Shown in pieces: positions 1 to 8,225 of a stretch of 41,344 bases of DNA. Position numbers and translations under genes: made by a program. This DNA is from an uncultured Prevotella sp. (GTDB taxonomy: Bacteria > Bacteroidota > Bacteroidia > Bacteroidales > Bacteroidaceae). The notes beneath the pieces are model-generated. The model worked only from the letters and a program-made list of their open reading frames with translations. It had not been told where the DNA came from and searched no databases. Numbering within the stretch: the stretch's first letter is position 1; the number at the start of each line of letters is the position of its first letter. The stretch spans positions 1 to 41,344 of the forward strand of contig CALFIY010000049.1 in NCBI GenBank assembly GCA_937877595.1, written 5' to 3'.

Positions 1-1
1 G

Positions 2-497
2 CGCATCAATGCGGCCGGCCGCATGGACGAAATGAACCCGGGCATCGACTGCCTGATCGCCGACGAGTACGGGCAGGCCCTTGCCTGCGCCGAGCAGCTC
101 GACTCGTTCAACATCCAGCGCCGCAGCCTTGAGGACAGCATGCAGACTAAGGCTCTGGAGAGCGTGAAGACCATGGACTGGCAGCACCGCGCCACGGTCA
201 CGCTGTTCGACGCAGACTGGCACCAGGGCGTGGTGGGGCTTGTGGCCAGCCGCGTCAAGGAGCGCATCCACCGGCCGGTGATCGCCTTTGCCCCCGCCGA
301 GGACGGCCTGCTCAAGGGCTCGGGCCGCTCGATCGAGGGGGTGCATCTGCGCGATGCGCTCGACCGCATCATGAAGGCCGACCCCTCGGTGATCCACCGC
401 TTCGGCGGACACGCGATGGCCGCGGGCCTGACGATCGCCCCGGAGTGCCTCGAGCGCTTTTCGGCGCTTTTTGAAAAGGCGGTCTCCGAGGTGCCGA
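2..497 (+). pseudogene. recJ: RecJ single-strand exonuclease, internal/C-terminal fragment (foreign, partial)
   Basis: This is a fragment of RecJ, the 5'-3' single-strand DNA exonuclease used in recombination and mismatch repair. The frame is open from base 2 (reading RINAAGRMDEM) and covers the end of the DHH region and the DHHA1 region: it shows GVVGLVASRVKE, GSGRSIEGVHLRDAL and the FGGHAMAAGLTI signature. There is no start in the window. RecJ-like sequence ends near base 497 and the following residues match nothing in RecJ. The stretch is about two-thirds G+C by eye, far above the rest of the window, and the wording is of beta/gammaproteobacterial type. It therefore probably comes from another organism, joined here by assembly. 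The family call is secure; the exact break point is good to about 10 bases. Confidence 0.85.
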
Positions 498-499
498 CG

Positions 500-945
500 G
501 TAATGCCCTTATCCACCGCCCACTCCACAGGATAGGCGTAATAGTCGCCGGCCTTTACGTCAACAAAGCTGCCGTCGTTTTTACAGATTCTTCCGTGAAG
601 TGAAAGCGGAATTGCAACCCACTGGAATTTCTTAATTCCGCCATAGTAGTGTGTATTGAAATAGCAGATAAAATCTCTCTCCAAAACAGGAATCTGCTTT
701 ACATCGAGGCGAGGGCTGTCAATATGTGCGCCCAAAATATTCATGCCGCCCGTCATAGGCTCCTCGCCGATGTGGTACATGACCAGCGCTTTTTTCATGT
801 TTACGGCATAAACCTTCGCGCCGGGCAACAATTTTTCGCCGTTCTTTACAACGTCGGCGAGATTTTTATAGCCTGCGTTTTCCGCCAAGCGTACCGATTC
901 GATGACGCTTTCGCGCTCCGTTTTGCAACGGGAAATGAAATCCTT
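500..945 (-). pseudogene. M18 family aminopeptidase, internal fragment (foreign, partial at both ends)
   Basis: Reading the complement gives an uninterrupted fragment of an M18 (aspartyl aminopeptidase-like) zinc metallopeptidase. From its N-terminal side it shows YKDFISRCKTERE, MYHIGEEPMTGGMNILGAHIDSPRLD, FNTHYYGGIKKFQW and DYYAYPVEWAVDKG. The HID within GAHIDSPR is the first conserved metal-binding His/Asp pair of the family. Neither a start nor a stop is present. The piece runs head-on into RecJ sequence at about base 500 and into a Bacteroidota nucleoside kinase at about base 945. The wording resembles spirochaete or Clostridia M18 enzymes. I infer a short foreign insert in a chimeric assembly rather than a working gene. 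Confidence 0.8.
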
Positions 946-1422
946 GTAGTGGAAGGAATACACGCGCTGAACCCGGAACTTACGGCACAAATACCACAGA
1001 ACCAGATTTTCCGCGTCTACGCCTCAGCGCTGACAACCATACTGCTTGATAATCACAACTATATTCCCACTACAGACAACCGTCTGTTGCGCCGTATCAT
1101 ACGCGACCACAAATACAGGGGTGTCAGCGCACAGGAGACGATACGCCGATGGCCATCGGTGCGCGCAGGAGAAAACAGATGGATTTTCCCATATCAGGAA
1201 AATGCCGACTGCATGTTCAACACCGCAATGCTCTTTGAACTGGCTGTGATAAAGAGCCAGGCCGAACCGCTGCTCGAGCAAGTGCCAGAATGTTGTGAGG
1301 AATTTGCCGAGGCCTATCGTCTGAGGAAATTCCTGGCCTACATACGGCCAATTCCCGAAACACAGATACCTCCCACTTCGCTGTTGCGCGAATTTCTTGG
1401 CGGCTCGTCGTTTGAATATTAG
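940..1422 (+). pseudogene. Nucleoside (uridine) kinase, C-terminal fragment
   Basis: This is the last 160 residues or so of the Bacteroidota nucleoside kinase, a phosphoribulokinase/uridine kinase-family P-loop enzyme usually preceded by a TGS/ThrRS-like N-terminal region. Visible landmarks are VVEGIHALNPELTAQIP, the highly conserved ILLDNHNYIPTTDNRLLRRIIRD, RWPSVRAGENRWIFPYQENAD and the C-terminal TSLLREFLGGSSFEY followed by a stop. The P-loop half is missing because the sequence switches to an M18 peptidase fragment near base 945. The upstream methionine at base 649 is an accident of that join and not this gene's start. This fragment marks the left edge of the genuine Bacteroidota contig. 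Confidence 0.85.
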
Positions 1423-1433
1423 CCTCTCCTACC

Positions 1434-2096
1434 CTACAGCATTTGTAGTTTAACACCGAGCGACAGGCCGATAATGTCTTTCAGCGACACGCTGCTGTCC
1501 TGGAACTTGGCACGGATATAGAGGTCGCAGGTGCTAATCTCATATAAAAAGGTAACGCTCTTGGCGTGCTTGCGGCGGTTCTTTGGTATCTGAAACGTAA
1601 GGCGCTGGCCAAAGGCTATGTTCCACCGAAACTTTGTAGACATGTACTGATAATAGTTGCTGGGGTATCGGCTCGGCTGGCTACGCCAGAACTCATGGCC
1701 ATAGACGGTATTGAGATAGATGCTGGCAGTAAAGGGCTCTATGCTGGCCTCATCGGTGAGTGAGATGCTCCACGGAATAAGATTTTCCTTGAGCGTAATT
1801 GTGAGTTTACCGCGGTTGCTGTCGTGGCGCGGAATGTGGCCGAAAAGCAAATCTGTCTCCCACTGGCGCCGCTTGCCGTAATCCCAGCCTATGCCTACAG
1901 AGAATAAACCCATGTTGCCGGCATTCTGGACGACAAACTGCGTAGGAATGAGCGATGCCCAGTCCTTGCGATAGCGGTGGACGCGCTTGTCGTAGCGGCT
2001 CTCTTCTATCTGCGACGTATAAATGCTGTCGCCGGCCATGGCACTGGCAGCAACTATCAGCAGCATAGCGCTAATAAAAAATCTGTTCCATTTCAT
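1434..2096 (-). CDS. Conserved outer-membrane beta-barrel-like protein of unknown function
   Basis: A 220-residue protein with a clear Sec signal peptide (MKWNRFFISAMLLIVAASAMA), then a mature part rich in alternating aromatic/polar strands (for example LFSVGIGWDYGKRRQWETDLLFG and KFRWNIAFGQRLTFQIP) ending in a strand-like LSLGVKLQML. This pattern fits a small outer-membrane barrel of the kind found next to metallophosphoesterases in Bacteroidales. Its start overlaps the end of the upstream phosphoesterase gene by 26 bases, so the two are almost certainly co-translated. I cannot assign a substrate or activity. The surface barrel is inferred from the sequence pattern alone. Confidence 0.75.
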   Translation of the reverse strand: MKWNRFFISAMLLIVAASAMAGDSIYTSQIEESRYDKRVHRYRKDWASLIPTQFVVQNAGNMGLFSVGIGWDYGKRRQWETDLLFGHIPRHDSNRGKLTITLKENLIPWSISLTDEASIEPFTASIYLNTVYGHEFWRSQPSRYPSNYYQYMSTKFRWNIAFGQRLTFQIPKNRRKHAKSVTFLYEISTCDLYIRAKFQDSSVSLKDIIGLSLGVKLQML

Positions 2097-2910
2097 AGCC
2101 GTCAGGGGTTATGGTCATTATACGATAGTTGCGGTGCATGGCGCAGTCAATGCCGTAGAAAAGCAAATCGTCGTCGTAGATAGCCTCAACCTTGTCCTTG
2201 TGGTTATGGCCATAGACACAGCACATCAGCCCAGGACAGAAGTCGAGGTATCGGCGGAAGGCTTTGCATACATTATTGTTGAACTGGTCGCTGTAGGGTG
2301 GGGCGTGCATTATTACCACAGAGCGGTCGAAAAGCAGGGTGTTGCGAGTGAACTCCTGTTCCATGAAATCAAAATTGGGCACGGCGGCAACGTAGTCATA
2401 TTCTGTGGCGTTGGTGTTGAGGCAGATAAACTTTACGCGGCCTGCAATAAAAGCGAAATCCATAGGTCCGTAGATGTGGATGTAGGTCTCGTCGCCTGTG
2501 CCGAGAAAGTCGTGATTGCCTATGAGCGCCACGTATGGAGCATGGAGATTCTGCAGAATGTCGCGCGTCCACTTATACTCTTTTATGGTACCTGTGTCGG
2601 TGAGGTCGCCAAGATGTACAACAAAGTTGATGTCGCTGCGACGATTGATGTCGTTCACCTCATCGCGCGCATCGGAAAGCCACAGATGGGTGTCGCTTAT
2701 CAGCGCTATGCGCAGGGTGTCGCGATGAGCACAGGCTGCCTTTATGCGCATGATATTTGCGAAATTGATATGGTCAGAGCCGTCTATATTGACATCATAC
2801 GGATGGACGTCGAAATAGTCGCACGACTGCAGCGTCAGCATTGCTGCCAGCATGAGCGCAGAGAATATTCGCGCGCGCGGAAAAAATAATTGGTACTTCA
2901 TCTGTGTCAA
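2071..2910 (-). CDS. Calcineurin-like metallophosphoesterase lipoprotein
   Basis: A 279-residue metallophosphoesterase with an N-terminal signal and lipobox (LTLQSC), so it is probably lipid-anchored in the periplasm or outer membrane. All the metal-binding blocks of the calcineurin-like superfamily are present in order: SDTH, GDLTD, GNHD, HAPP and GHNH. The active site is therefore intact, and it should hydrolyse a phosphomonoester or phosphodiester of unknown identity. The gene starts three bases after the polA stop and overlaps the following barrel gene, which suggests one polA-phosphoesterase-OMP transcript. MKYQLFF, three codons in, is an equally good start. Confidence 0.85.
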   Translation of the reverse strand: MTQMKYQLFFPRARIFSALMLAAMLTLQSCDYFDVHPYDVNIDGSDHINFANIMRIKAACAHRDTLRIALISDTHLWLSDARDEVNDINRRSDINFVVHLGDLTDTGTIKEYKWTRDILQNLHAPYVALIGNHDFLGTGDETYIHIYGPMDFAFIAGRVKFICLNTNATEYDYVAAVPNFDFMEQEFTRNTLLFDRSVVIMHAPPYSDQFNNNVCKAFRRYLDFCPGLMCCVYGHNHKDKVEAIYDDDLLFYGIDCAMHRNYRIMTITPDGYEMEQIFY

Positions 2911-2913
2911 TAT

Positions 2914-5679
2914 TTAGTGGGCTTCAAGCCAGTTGTCGCCCCATCCGCTATCGGCAATGAGCGGCACGCTGAGCGTGATGGCCTGCTGCATCTCGCCGAG
3001 CACTATCTGCTCTACACGCTCACGCTCCTCGGGCAATACGGAAAAGTTTAGTTCGTCGTGAACTTGTAATATCATCTTCGAGCGAAGCCCTTCTTCGCGA
3101 AAACGGTTGAAAATACGAATCATCGCCACTTTTATGATGTCGGCAGCAGTGCCTTGGATAGGGGCATTGATGGCATTTCGCTCGGCAAAACCACGCACCG
3201 TGGCATTTGCAGAGTTGATGTCGGGCAGATAACGGCGACGACCGAAGAGGGTAGTGACGTAGCCCTGCTGGCGCGCCTGCTCCTTGGCCTGTTCCATGTA
3301 CTGCTGCACCTTGGGAAAGGTATTGAAATATCCATCGATAAGTTGGCGAGCCTCGTCGCGCGAGATATTAAGGCGGTCGGCGAGCCCCCACATCGTGATG
3401 CCGTAGATAATACCAAAGTTGGCGCGCTTCGACTTGCTGCGCTCGTCGCGCGTCACCTCACTGATGTCCTTATGATATATATTGGCTGCAGTTGCGGCAT
3501 GAAGGTCTTTCCCATCCTTGAAAACACCTATCATATTCTCGTCACCAGAGAGATGAGCCATGACACGAAGTTCTATCTGACTGTAGTCGGCCGAGAAGAA
3601 AAGACATCCAGGCTCTGGGACAAAGGCACGGCGTATCTCCTTGCCGTCCTCGCCGCGTACGGGAATGTTCTGCAGATTAGGGTCGCTGCTCGACAGTCGT
3701 CCGGTGGCTGTCACCGTCTGATTGAACGACGTGTGGATATGGCCTGTCCTACTGTTGATAAGGCTGGGAAGCGTATCAACATACGTTCCGAGAAGTTTCT
3801 TCAGCGCGCGATGGTCGAGAATGAGCGCCACTATTTCGTGCTTGGAGCGCAGTTGCTGTAAAACCTCCTCGCTGGTGACATACTGTCCTGTCTTTGTCTT
3901 CTTCGCCTTTTCAACTATTTTCATCTTTGAGAAAAGGATATCGCCCACCTGTTTCGGCGATGCAATGTTGAAGTGCTCTCCGGCCAGCACATAGATTTTC
4001 TGCTCTATCTCAAGCATGCGTTGTGTCAGTTGTCGCGAGGTGTCGGCAAGCGAGTCGGTGTCGATACGCACACCTGTGCGCTCCATGTCGGCAAGCACTG
4101 GCATGAGCGGCATCTCTATCTCGTAGAAAAGTTTTTCGCAGTCGAGCCGTTTCAGTTCTGGTTCAAGTTTTTCCTTTAGTTGCAGTGTGATGTCGGCATC
4201 CTCACAAGCGTATTCGTAGACATCGGCTGGCGAGAGGTCGCGCATGCTGCGCTGATTTTTTCCACGCTCGCCTATAAGTTCTTCGATGTGCACCGTCTTG
4301 TAGTTGAGATATACCTCTGCCATGTAGTCCATGTTGTGACGCAATTCTGGTTGAATGAGATAGTGGGCTATCATGGTGTCCCACATGGGACCGCATAGTT
4401 GTACGTCATAATTGGCAAGCACCTGAAGATCGTATTTCAGATTTTGGCCAACTTTCACTATTTCCGGATTTTCAAAGAGCGGCTTGAAAATGTTGACTAT
4501 GCGCTGCGCAGCAGAACGGTCGGGTGGGGTGGGAACATAATACGCGGTGTGGGCTTCTGCAGAGAATGACATTCCTACAAGTTCTGCGTCAATCGGCGAT
4601 GTACTTGTGGTCTCTGTATCTAAACTTACAATTTTTCTTGACAGGAAAAAATCGCAAATTTTTTTCATTTCCACCTCATTTTCAATGAGTTGATAGTTAT
4701 GAGATGTTGATTTTAAGCCTTCATAACTCAAAAATTTTGAGTCTTCCGTACTCTCGGGCGCAAATTCTGCAAAGAAATCGAGTTGTTGGTTAACTGGTTT
4801 TTTTGTTTTTTCAGTTTTTTTAAGTATTTTGCTTGCGAGCGACTTAAACTCAAGTTTTTCCAAAAGTTTACCAAGTTCTTCCTCGTTTGGTTCCTTAAGG
4901 CTCAACTGCTGCATGTCAAGGCTGACAGGTACGTCGGTTTTTATTGTAGCAAGAAATTTTGACATCCTGATGTCGTCAACATGTTCTTCAATTTTGCTGC
5001 GAAGTGCTCCCTTGATTTCTGCCGTTCGCTCAAGCAGTTGTTCCACCGTCCCGAATTCGTTGATGAGTTTTACGGCTGTCTTTTCGCCAACACCGGGACA
5101 GCCAGGGAAGTTGTCGGCAGAGTCGCCCATCAGCGCAAGAAGGTCAATAACGTGTTGGGGCGATGGAATGGAGTATTTCTGAACTACTTCGGCAGGCCCC
5201 ATGGTCTCATAGCCACCGCCATGGCGCGGCCTGTAGATAAAAACATTGTCGCTGACAAGTTGGCCATAGTCTTTGTCGGGCGTGAGCATGTAAGTTGGCG
5301 TTCCGTTGCGGCCTGCCTGTGTTGCCAGAGTGCCTATAACGTCGTCGGCCTCGAAACCGTCAACCTGGATAGTGGCAATATTCCACGCCTGCAACAATTC
5401 CTTTATAATAGGTACAGAAATGCGTATATCTTCTGGCGTAGCCTCACGCTGTGCCTTGTAGGCAGGGTAGGCCTCGGAGCGGAACGTCGGTCCGTGTGGG
5501 TCGAAGGCCACGCCAATGTGGGTTGGCTTCTCCTTTGTAAGCACTTCGTGCAGTGTATTGACAAAACCCATTATTGCCGAAGTGTTGAGACCGCTGGAAT
5601 TGATACGAGGATTTTTTATGAAGGCATAATATGACCGGTAGATGAGCGCATAGGCGTCAATAAGGAACAATTTATCCAT
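2914..5679 (-). CDS. polA: DNA polymerase I
   Basis: Full-length DNA polymerase I (about 920 residues), which fills gaps and removes RNA primers in replication and repair. It has three parts in order: a 5' nuclease/FEN domain (starting MDKLFLIDAYALIYRSYYAF, with GDSADNFPGCPGVGEKTA); a 3'-5' proofreading domain whose exo motifs look intact (LDTETT near residue 355, NLKYDLQVL, and YACEDADITLQL); and a family A polymerase domain with motif A DYSQIELRV (near residue 700), motif B KRANFGIIYG and motif C QVHDEL (near 875). The retained DTET motif suggests active proofreading. I chose the methionine at 5679 because family members begin MDKL; a methionine four codons earlier is possible. A divergent promoter region separates it from the prenyl synthase. 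Confidence 0.95.
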   Translation of the reverse strand: MDKLFLIDAYALIYRSYYAFIKNPRINSSGLNTSAIMGFVNTLHEVLTKEKPTHIGVAFDPHGPTFRSEAYPAYKAQREATPEDIRISVPIIKELLQAWNIATIQVDGFEADDVIGTLATQAGRNGTPTYMLTPDKDYGQLVSDNVFIYRPRHGGGYETMGPAEVVQKYSIPSPQHVIDLLALMGDSADNFPGCPGVGEKTAVKLINEFGTVEQLLERTAEIKGALRSKIEEHVDDIRMSKFLATIKTDVPVSLDMQQLSLKEPNEEELGKLLEKLEFKSLASKILKKTEKTKKPVNQQLDFFAEFAPESTEDSKFLSYEGLKSTSHNYQLIENEVEMKKICDFFLSRKIVSLDTETTSTSPIDAELVGMSFSAEAHTAYYVPTPPDRSAAQRIVNIFKPLFENPEIVKVGQNLKYDLQVLANYDVQLCGPMWDTMIAHYLIQPELRHNMDYMAEVYLNYKTVHIEELIGERGKNQRSMRDLSPADVYEYACEDADITLQLKEKLEPELKRLDCEKLFYEIEMPLMPVLADMERTGVRIDTDSLADTSRQLTQRMLEIEQKIYVLAGEHFNIASPKQVGDILFSKMKIVEKAKKTKTGQYVTSEEVLQQLRSKHEIVALILDHRALKKLLGTYVDTLPSLINSRTGHIHTSFNQTVTATGRLSSSDPNLQNIPVRGEDGKEIRRAFVPEPGCLFFSADYSQIELRVMAHLSGDENMIGVFKDGKDLHAATAANIYHKDISEVTRDERSKSKRANFGIIYGITMWGLADRLNISRDEARQLIDGYFNTFPKVQQYMEQAKEQARQQGYVTTLFGRRRYLPDINSANATVRGFAERNAINAPIQGTAADIIKVAMIRIFNRFREEGLRSKMILQVHDELNFSVLPEERERVEQIVLGEMQQAITLSVPLIADSGWGDNWLEAH

Positions 5680-5701
5680 AGAAACATTCAAAATTTTCGC
5701 G

Positions 5702-5732
5702 TAAAATTACTAAAAAAACGCATTTCATCAAA
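5702..5732 (-). promoter_or_regulatory. Predicted polA promoter (Bacteroidota type)
   Basis: On the minus strand a TTTG (5729-5732) is followed after 19 bases by TAATTTTA (5702-5709), seven of eight matches to the Bacteroidota -7 box TAnnTTTG. It lies just upstream of polA and back to back with the promoter of the prenyl synthase. Confidence 0.45.
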
Positions 5733-5741
5733 TTTAATTAT

Positions 5742-5749
5742 TACTTTTG
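5742..5749 (+). promoter_or_regulatory. Predicted -7 box for the polyprenyl synthase gene
   Basis: TACTTTTG is a perfect match to the Bacteroidota -7 consensus TAnnTTTG, 20 bases before the ATG at 5770. The -33 TTTG element is not convincing, so the call rests on the -7 box and its position. Confidence 0.5.
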
Positions 5750-5769
5750 TGGAAAAATAGAGTCATAAT

Positions 5770-6747
5770 ATGGATTATCTGAACATTATAAAGTCGCCTA
5801 TTGAGGCAGAACTATCCCAATTCATCGACCTTTTCAGCCATGCCCTCTCCCACAACGACGGCATGCTTAGCGCTGCATTGAGCCACATTCGCCAGCGCGG
5901 TGGAAAGCGCATGCGCCCAATGCTGATATTGCTCATGGCGCGCAACTACGGCAAGATATCCAGCGTGACACAACATTCTGCCGTCGGACTGGAACTGCTG
6001 CACACGGCATCACTGGTGCACGACGACGTGGTAGACGAGAGTGCCGAAAGGCGCGGACAGGCATCGCTCAATGCTACCTACGACAACAAGGTAGCGGTAC
6101 TTGTAGGCGACTACATCCTGTCAACCGCACTCCTCAACGTAGCACAGACTGGCAACAAGAAGATAGTGGAATATCTTGCAGAACTGGGCCGTACGCTTGC
6201 AGCCGGCGAGATACTGCAACTGTCAAACATCCAAAACCAGAAATTCTCCGAAGAAATTTATTTCCAGGTAATACAGCAGAAGACAGCAGCACTCTTCGAA
6301 GCATGTGCGGCAATAGGGGCGATGTCGGCAAACGCCACAGAAGAAGAGGTAAGAGAGGCTGCCATTTTCGGCAGAAATCTTGGCATCATATTCCAGATAC
6401 GCGACGACATCTTCGACTACTACGACTCCCACGACATAGGCAAGCCGACAGGCAACGACATGACGGAGGGCAAACTCACACTGCCCGTTATCTACGCTCT
6501 GAACAATACCTACTTCGAGTCGATGCACACCTTGGCACGCAAGGTGAAAGCAGGCACGATAAACACCGATGAAATAGCCGTTTTAGTAGAATTCACCAAG
6601 CAGCAGGGCGGCATAGAATACGCCAAGAAGCGCATGGAGGAATTCAGCCAACTCTGCATGGACTTTATTCGCAAGAATGTAAAAGAAGAGGCTGTCAGCA
6701 GAGCACTGACAGCCTATGTAGACTACGTCATCCAGCGTAATCTCTAA
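5770..6747 (+). CDS. Polyprenyl diphosphate synthase (octaprenyl/solanesyl type)
   Basis: A 325-residue trans-prenyltransferase that adds isopentenyl diphosphate units to an allylic primer, most likely to make the menaquinone side chain. Both aspartate-rich Mg-binding motifs are present: the first in LVHDDVVDESAERRG (near residue 84) and the second in IRDDIFDYY (near residue 212), followed by the GKPTGNDMTEGKLTLP block typical of long-chain synthases. GGKRMRPML near the N-terminus binds the IPP diphosphate. Product chain length cannot be read from the sequence. It is one of the few rightward genes here and faces deoC, with only 12 bases between the two stops. Confidence 0.9.
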   Translation: MDYLNIIKSPIEAELSQFIDLFSHALSHNDGMLSAALSHIRQRGGKRMRPMLILLMARNYGKISSVTQHSAVGLELLHTASLVHDDVVDESAERRGQASLNATYDNKVAVLVGDYILSTALLNVAQTGNKKIVEYLAELGRTLAAGEILQLSNIQNQKFSEEIYFQVIQQKTAALFEACAAIGAMSANATEEEVREAAIFGRNLGIIFQIRDDIFDYYDSHDIGKPTGNDMTEGKLTLPVIYALNNTYFESMHTLARKVKAGTINTDEIAVLVEFTKQQGGIEYAKKRMEEFSQLCMDFIRKNVKEEAVSRALTAYVDYVIQRNL

Positions 6748-6759
6748 TTGTTTTTCCGC

Positions 6760-7713
6760 TTAGAAGAACTTTGTCTCATGGCCTACTACCTCGCTAAGCA
6801 GTAGATTGGCCAGACGGCTTGTTCCCATTCTGAACCACTGGTTGGTAAGCCACTTTTCGCCCAGCACTTCCTTTACTATAGTGTACATTATCACGGCATC
6901 CATCACCGTGTTGAGTCCGCCGGCAGGCTTGAAACCAATCTGTATTCCCGTCTTCTCGTAGTATTCCTTTATGGCCTGACACATCACGTAGGCAGCCTCT
7001 GGCGTGGCAGCAGGCTCGAGTTTTCCTGTAGATGTCTTTATATAGTCGGCACCGGCATACATGGCGAGGACAGAGGCGCGCTTGATGTTCTGCGCTGTCT
7101 TCAGACACCCCGTCTCAAGTATTACCTTCATCTTCTTGTCACCGCATGCAGCCTTAAGTTCAGAGATTTCATCGGCCACGGTCTCGTAGTCTCCGGAAAG
7201 GAATTTACCTACCGACATAACAATGTCTATCTCTGTGGCACCGTCCTTCACGGCAAGCGCAGTCTCGGCAACCTTCACCTCTATAAGTGCCTGCGACGAG
7301 GGGAAACTGCCGCTTACGCAGGCTATCTCGACGCCATCAACCTCAAGAGTCTCGCTCACCGTCTTGGCAAAACACGGATAGACACAGATAGTGGCTACAT
7401 GGGGCAGTTCAGGATACTGCTCGTCGAAGTCGTTTACACGCTCTGTAAAGGCGAGGACGCTCTCTTCAGAGTCGGTGGTCTTAAGAGTGGTCAACTCCAC
7501 GCTTCCCATAAGGAATTTCTTCACCTGCAGCGTGTCGTTCTCGGGCACTTTTTCTGCTATGATCTTTCTCACTGCTTCGCGCACAGCATCGTCGGAGATG
7601 TTGAAATCATACTGTCCGAGCACCTGCTGATACTTGTCTTCGCCGCCTTCTAACGGGCGTGGGGTAGGGGTTTTGCTTGTCATAATAGTATAGTTTTTTT
7701 TTGTAGTTGTCAA
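6760..7713 (-). CDS. deoC: Deoxyribose-phosphate aldolase
   Basis: A TIM-barrel class I aldolase that cleaves 2-deoxyribose-5-phosphate to acetaldehyde and glyceraldehyde-3-phosphate in deoxynucleoside salvage. The Schiff-base lysine lies in GADYIKTSTGK (near residue 226), the second conserved lysine in IGFKPAGGLNT, and the strand MKVILETGCL is also typical. At 317 residues it is longer than the usual 220-300. The extra N-terminal part contains TPTPRPLEGGEDKY, a low-complexity Pro-rich segment that may be translated from a short intergenic repeat. A start at MTSKTPTP (7683) or later is possible. It follows dtd by 19 bases and is probably cotranscribed with it. Confidence 0.92.
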   Translation of the reverse strand: MTTTKKNYTIMTSKTPTPRPLEGGEDKYQQVLGQYDFNISDDAVREAVRKIIAEKVPENDTLQVKKFLMGSVELTTLKTTDSEESVLAFTERVNDFDEQYPELPHVATICVYPCFAKTVSETLEVDGVEIACVSGSFPSSQALIEVKVAETALAVKDGATEIDIVMSVGKFLSGDYETVADEISELKAACGDKKMKVILETGCLKTAQNIKRASVLAMYAGADYIKTSTGKLEPAATPEAAYVMCQAIKEYYEKTGIQIGFKPAGGLNTVMDAVIMYTIVKEVLGEKWLTNQWFRMGTSRLANLLLSEVVGHETKFF

Positions 7714-7732
7714 TTATAATATAGGTGTATTC

Positions 7733-8185
7733 CTATTCTCTGTTTCTGCTGTCCATGCATATCGTTACCGGACCGTCGTTGAGCAGACTGACCTGCATAT
7801 CGGCACCGAATTCACCGCACCCTATGGGTTTCCCAATGACTTCTCCAAGCCTGCTGCAGAAGAGTTCGTAAAGCGGAATGGAGTGTTCATGGCGGGCAGC
7901 ACGCAGCCAACTCGGCCGGTTGCCTTTCTTGTAACTGGCATAAAGCGTAAACTGGCTCACTACAAGAGCCTCTCCGTCGACATCAATAACAGAGCGGTTC
8001 ATAACTCCGTTTTCATCGTCGAAAATCCTGAGATTGGCCACCTTGTTTGCCAGCCATTCCACATCGTCTGCAGTATCCTCTTCGCATACACCGATAAGAA
8101 CGAGCAGTCCGCCGGCAATACTGCTGCGCAACTCTCCTCCTATGGTGACTGATGCACTGCTGACGCGCTGTATGACAAGTCTCAT
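7733..8185 (-). CDS. dtd: D-aminoacyl-tRNA deacylase
   Basis: A 150-residue DTD-family enzyme that hydrolyses D-aminoacyl-tRNA and so keeps D-amino acids out of proteins. The start MRLVIQRVSSASVTIGGE, the substrate-binding block ALVVSQFTLYASYKKGNRPSW and the C-terminal FGADMQVSLLNDGPVTICMDS are all classic; the last carries the Gly-cisPro-type NDGPVT loop. The reading frame stays open upstream to 8281, but those residues are unlike DTD and would overlap uvrC. A perfect promoter lies between uvrC and the chosen ATG, so 8185 is the real start. The -7 box ends only five bases before the ATG, which implies an almost leaderless mRNA. Confidence 0.93.
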   Translation of the reverse strand: MRLVIQRVSSASVTIGGELRSSIAGGLLVLIGVCEEDTADDVEWLANKVANLRIFDDENGVMNRSVIDVDGEALVVSQFTLYASYKKGNRPSWLRAARHEHSIPLYELFCSRLGEVIGKPIGCGEFGADMQVSLLNDGPVTICMDSRNRE

Positions 8186-8189
8186 GCTA

Positions 8190-8220
8190 CAAAGATAGTT
8201 AGAATTGGGAAACCGACAAA
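8190..8220 (-). promoter_or_regulatory. Predicted dtd-deoC promoter
   Basis: Minus strand: TTTG (8217-8220), 19 bases, then TATCTTTG (8190-8197), a full match to the Bacteroidota -33/-7 pair. It separates dtd-deoC transcription from the upstream uvrC gene and places the likely RNA start within a few bases of the dtd ATG. Confidence 0.7.
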
Positions 8221-8225
8221 TTTTT

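Noticed and set aside
1..500. Recent horizontal transfer of recJ
   Set aside because: The fragment is incomplete, abuts another foreign fragment on the other strand, and has no mobility signals; an assembly join explains it better.
649..1422. Single 257-codon gene beginning at 649
   Set aside because: Its first 95 residues are antisense to the M18 fragment and only the rest is kinase; it is an artefact of the join at about 945.
2199..2889. Plus-strand frame opposite the metallophosphoesterase
   Set aside because: All five phosphoesterase motifs are on the minus strand; the plus frame has no recognisable motif.
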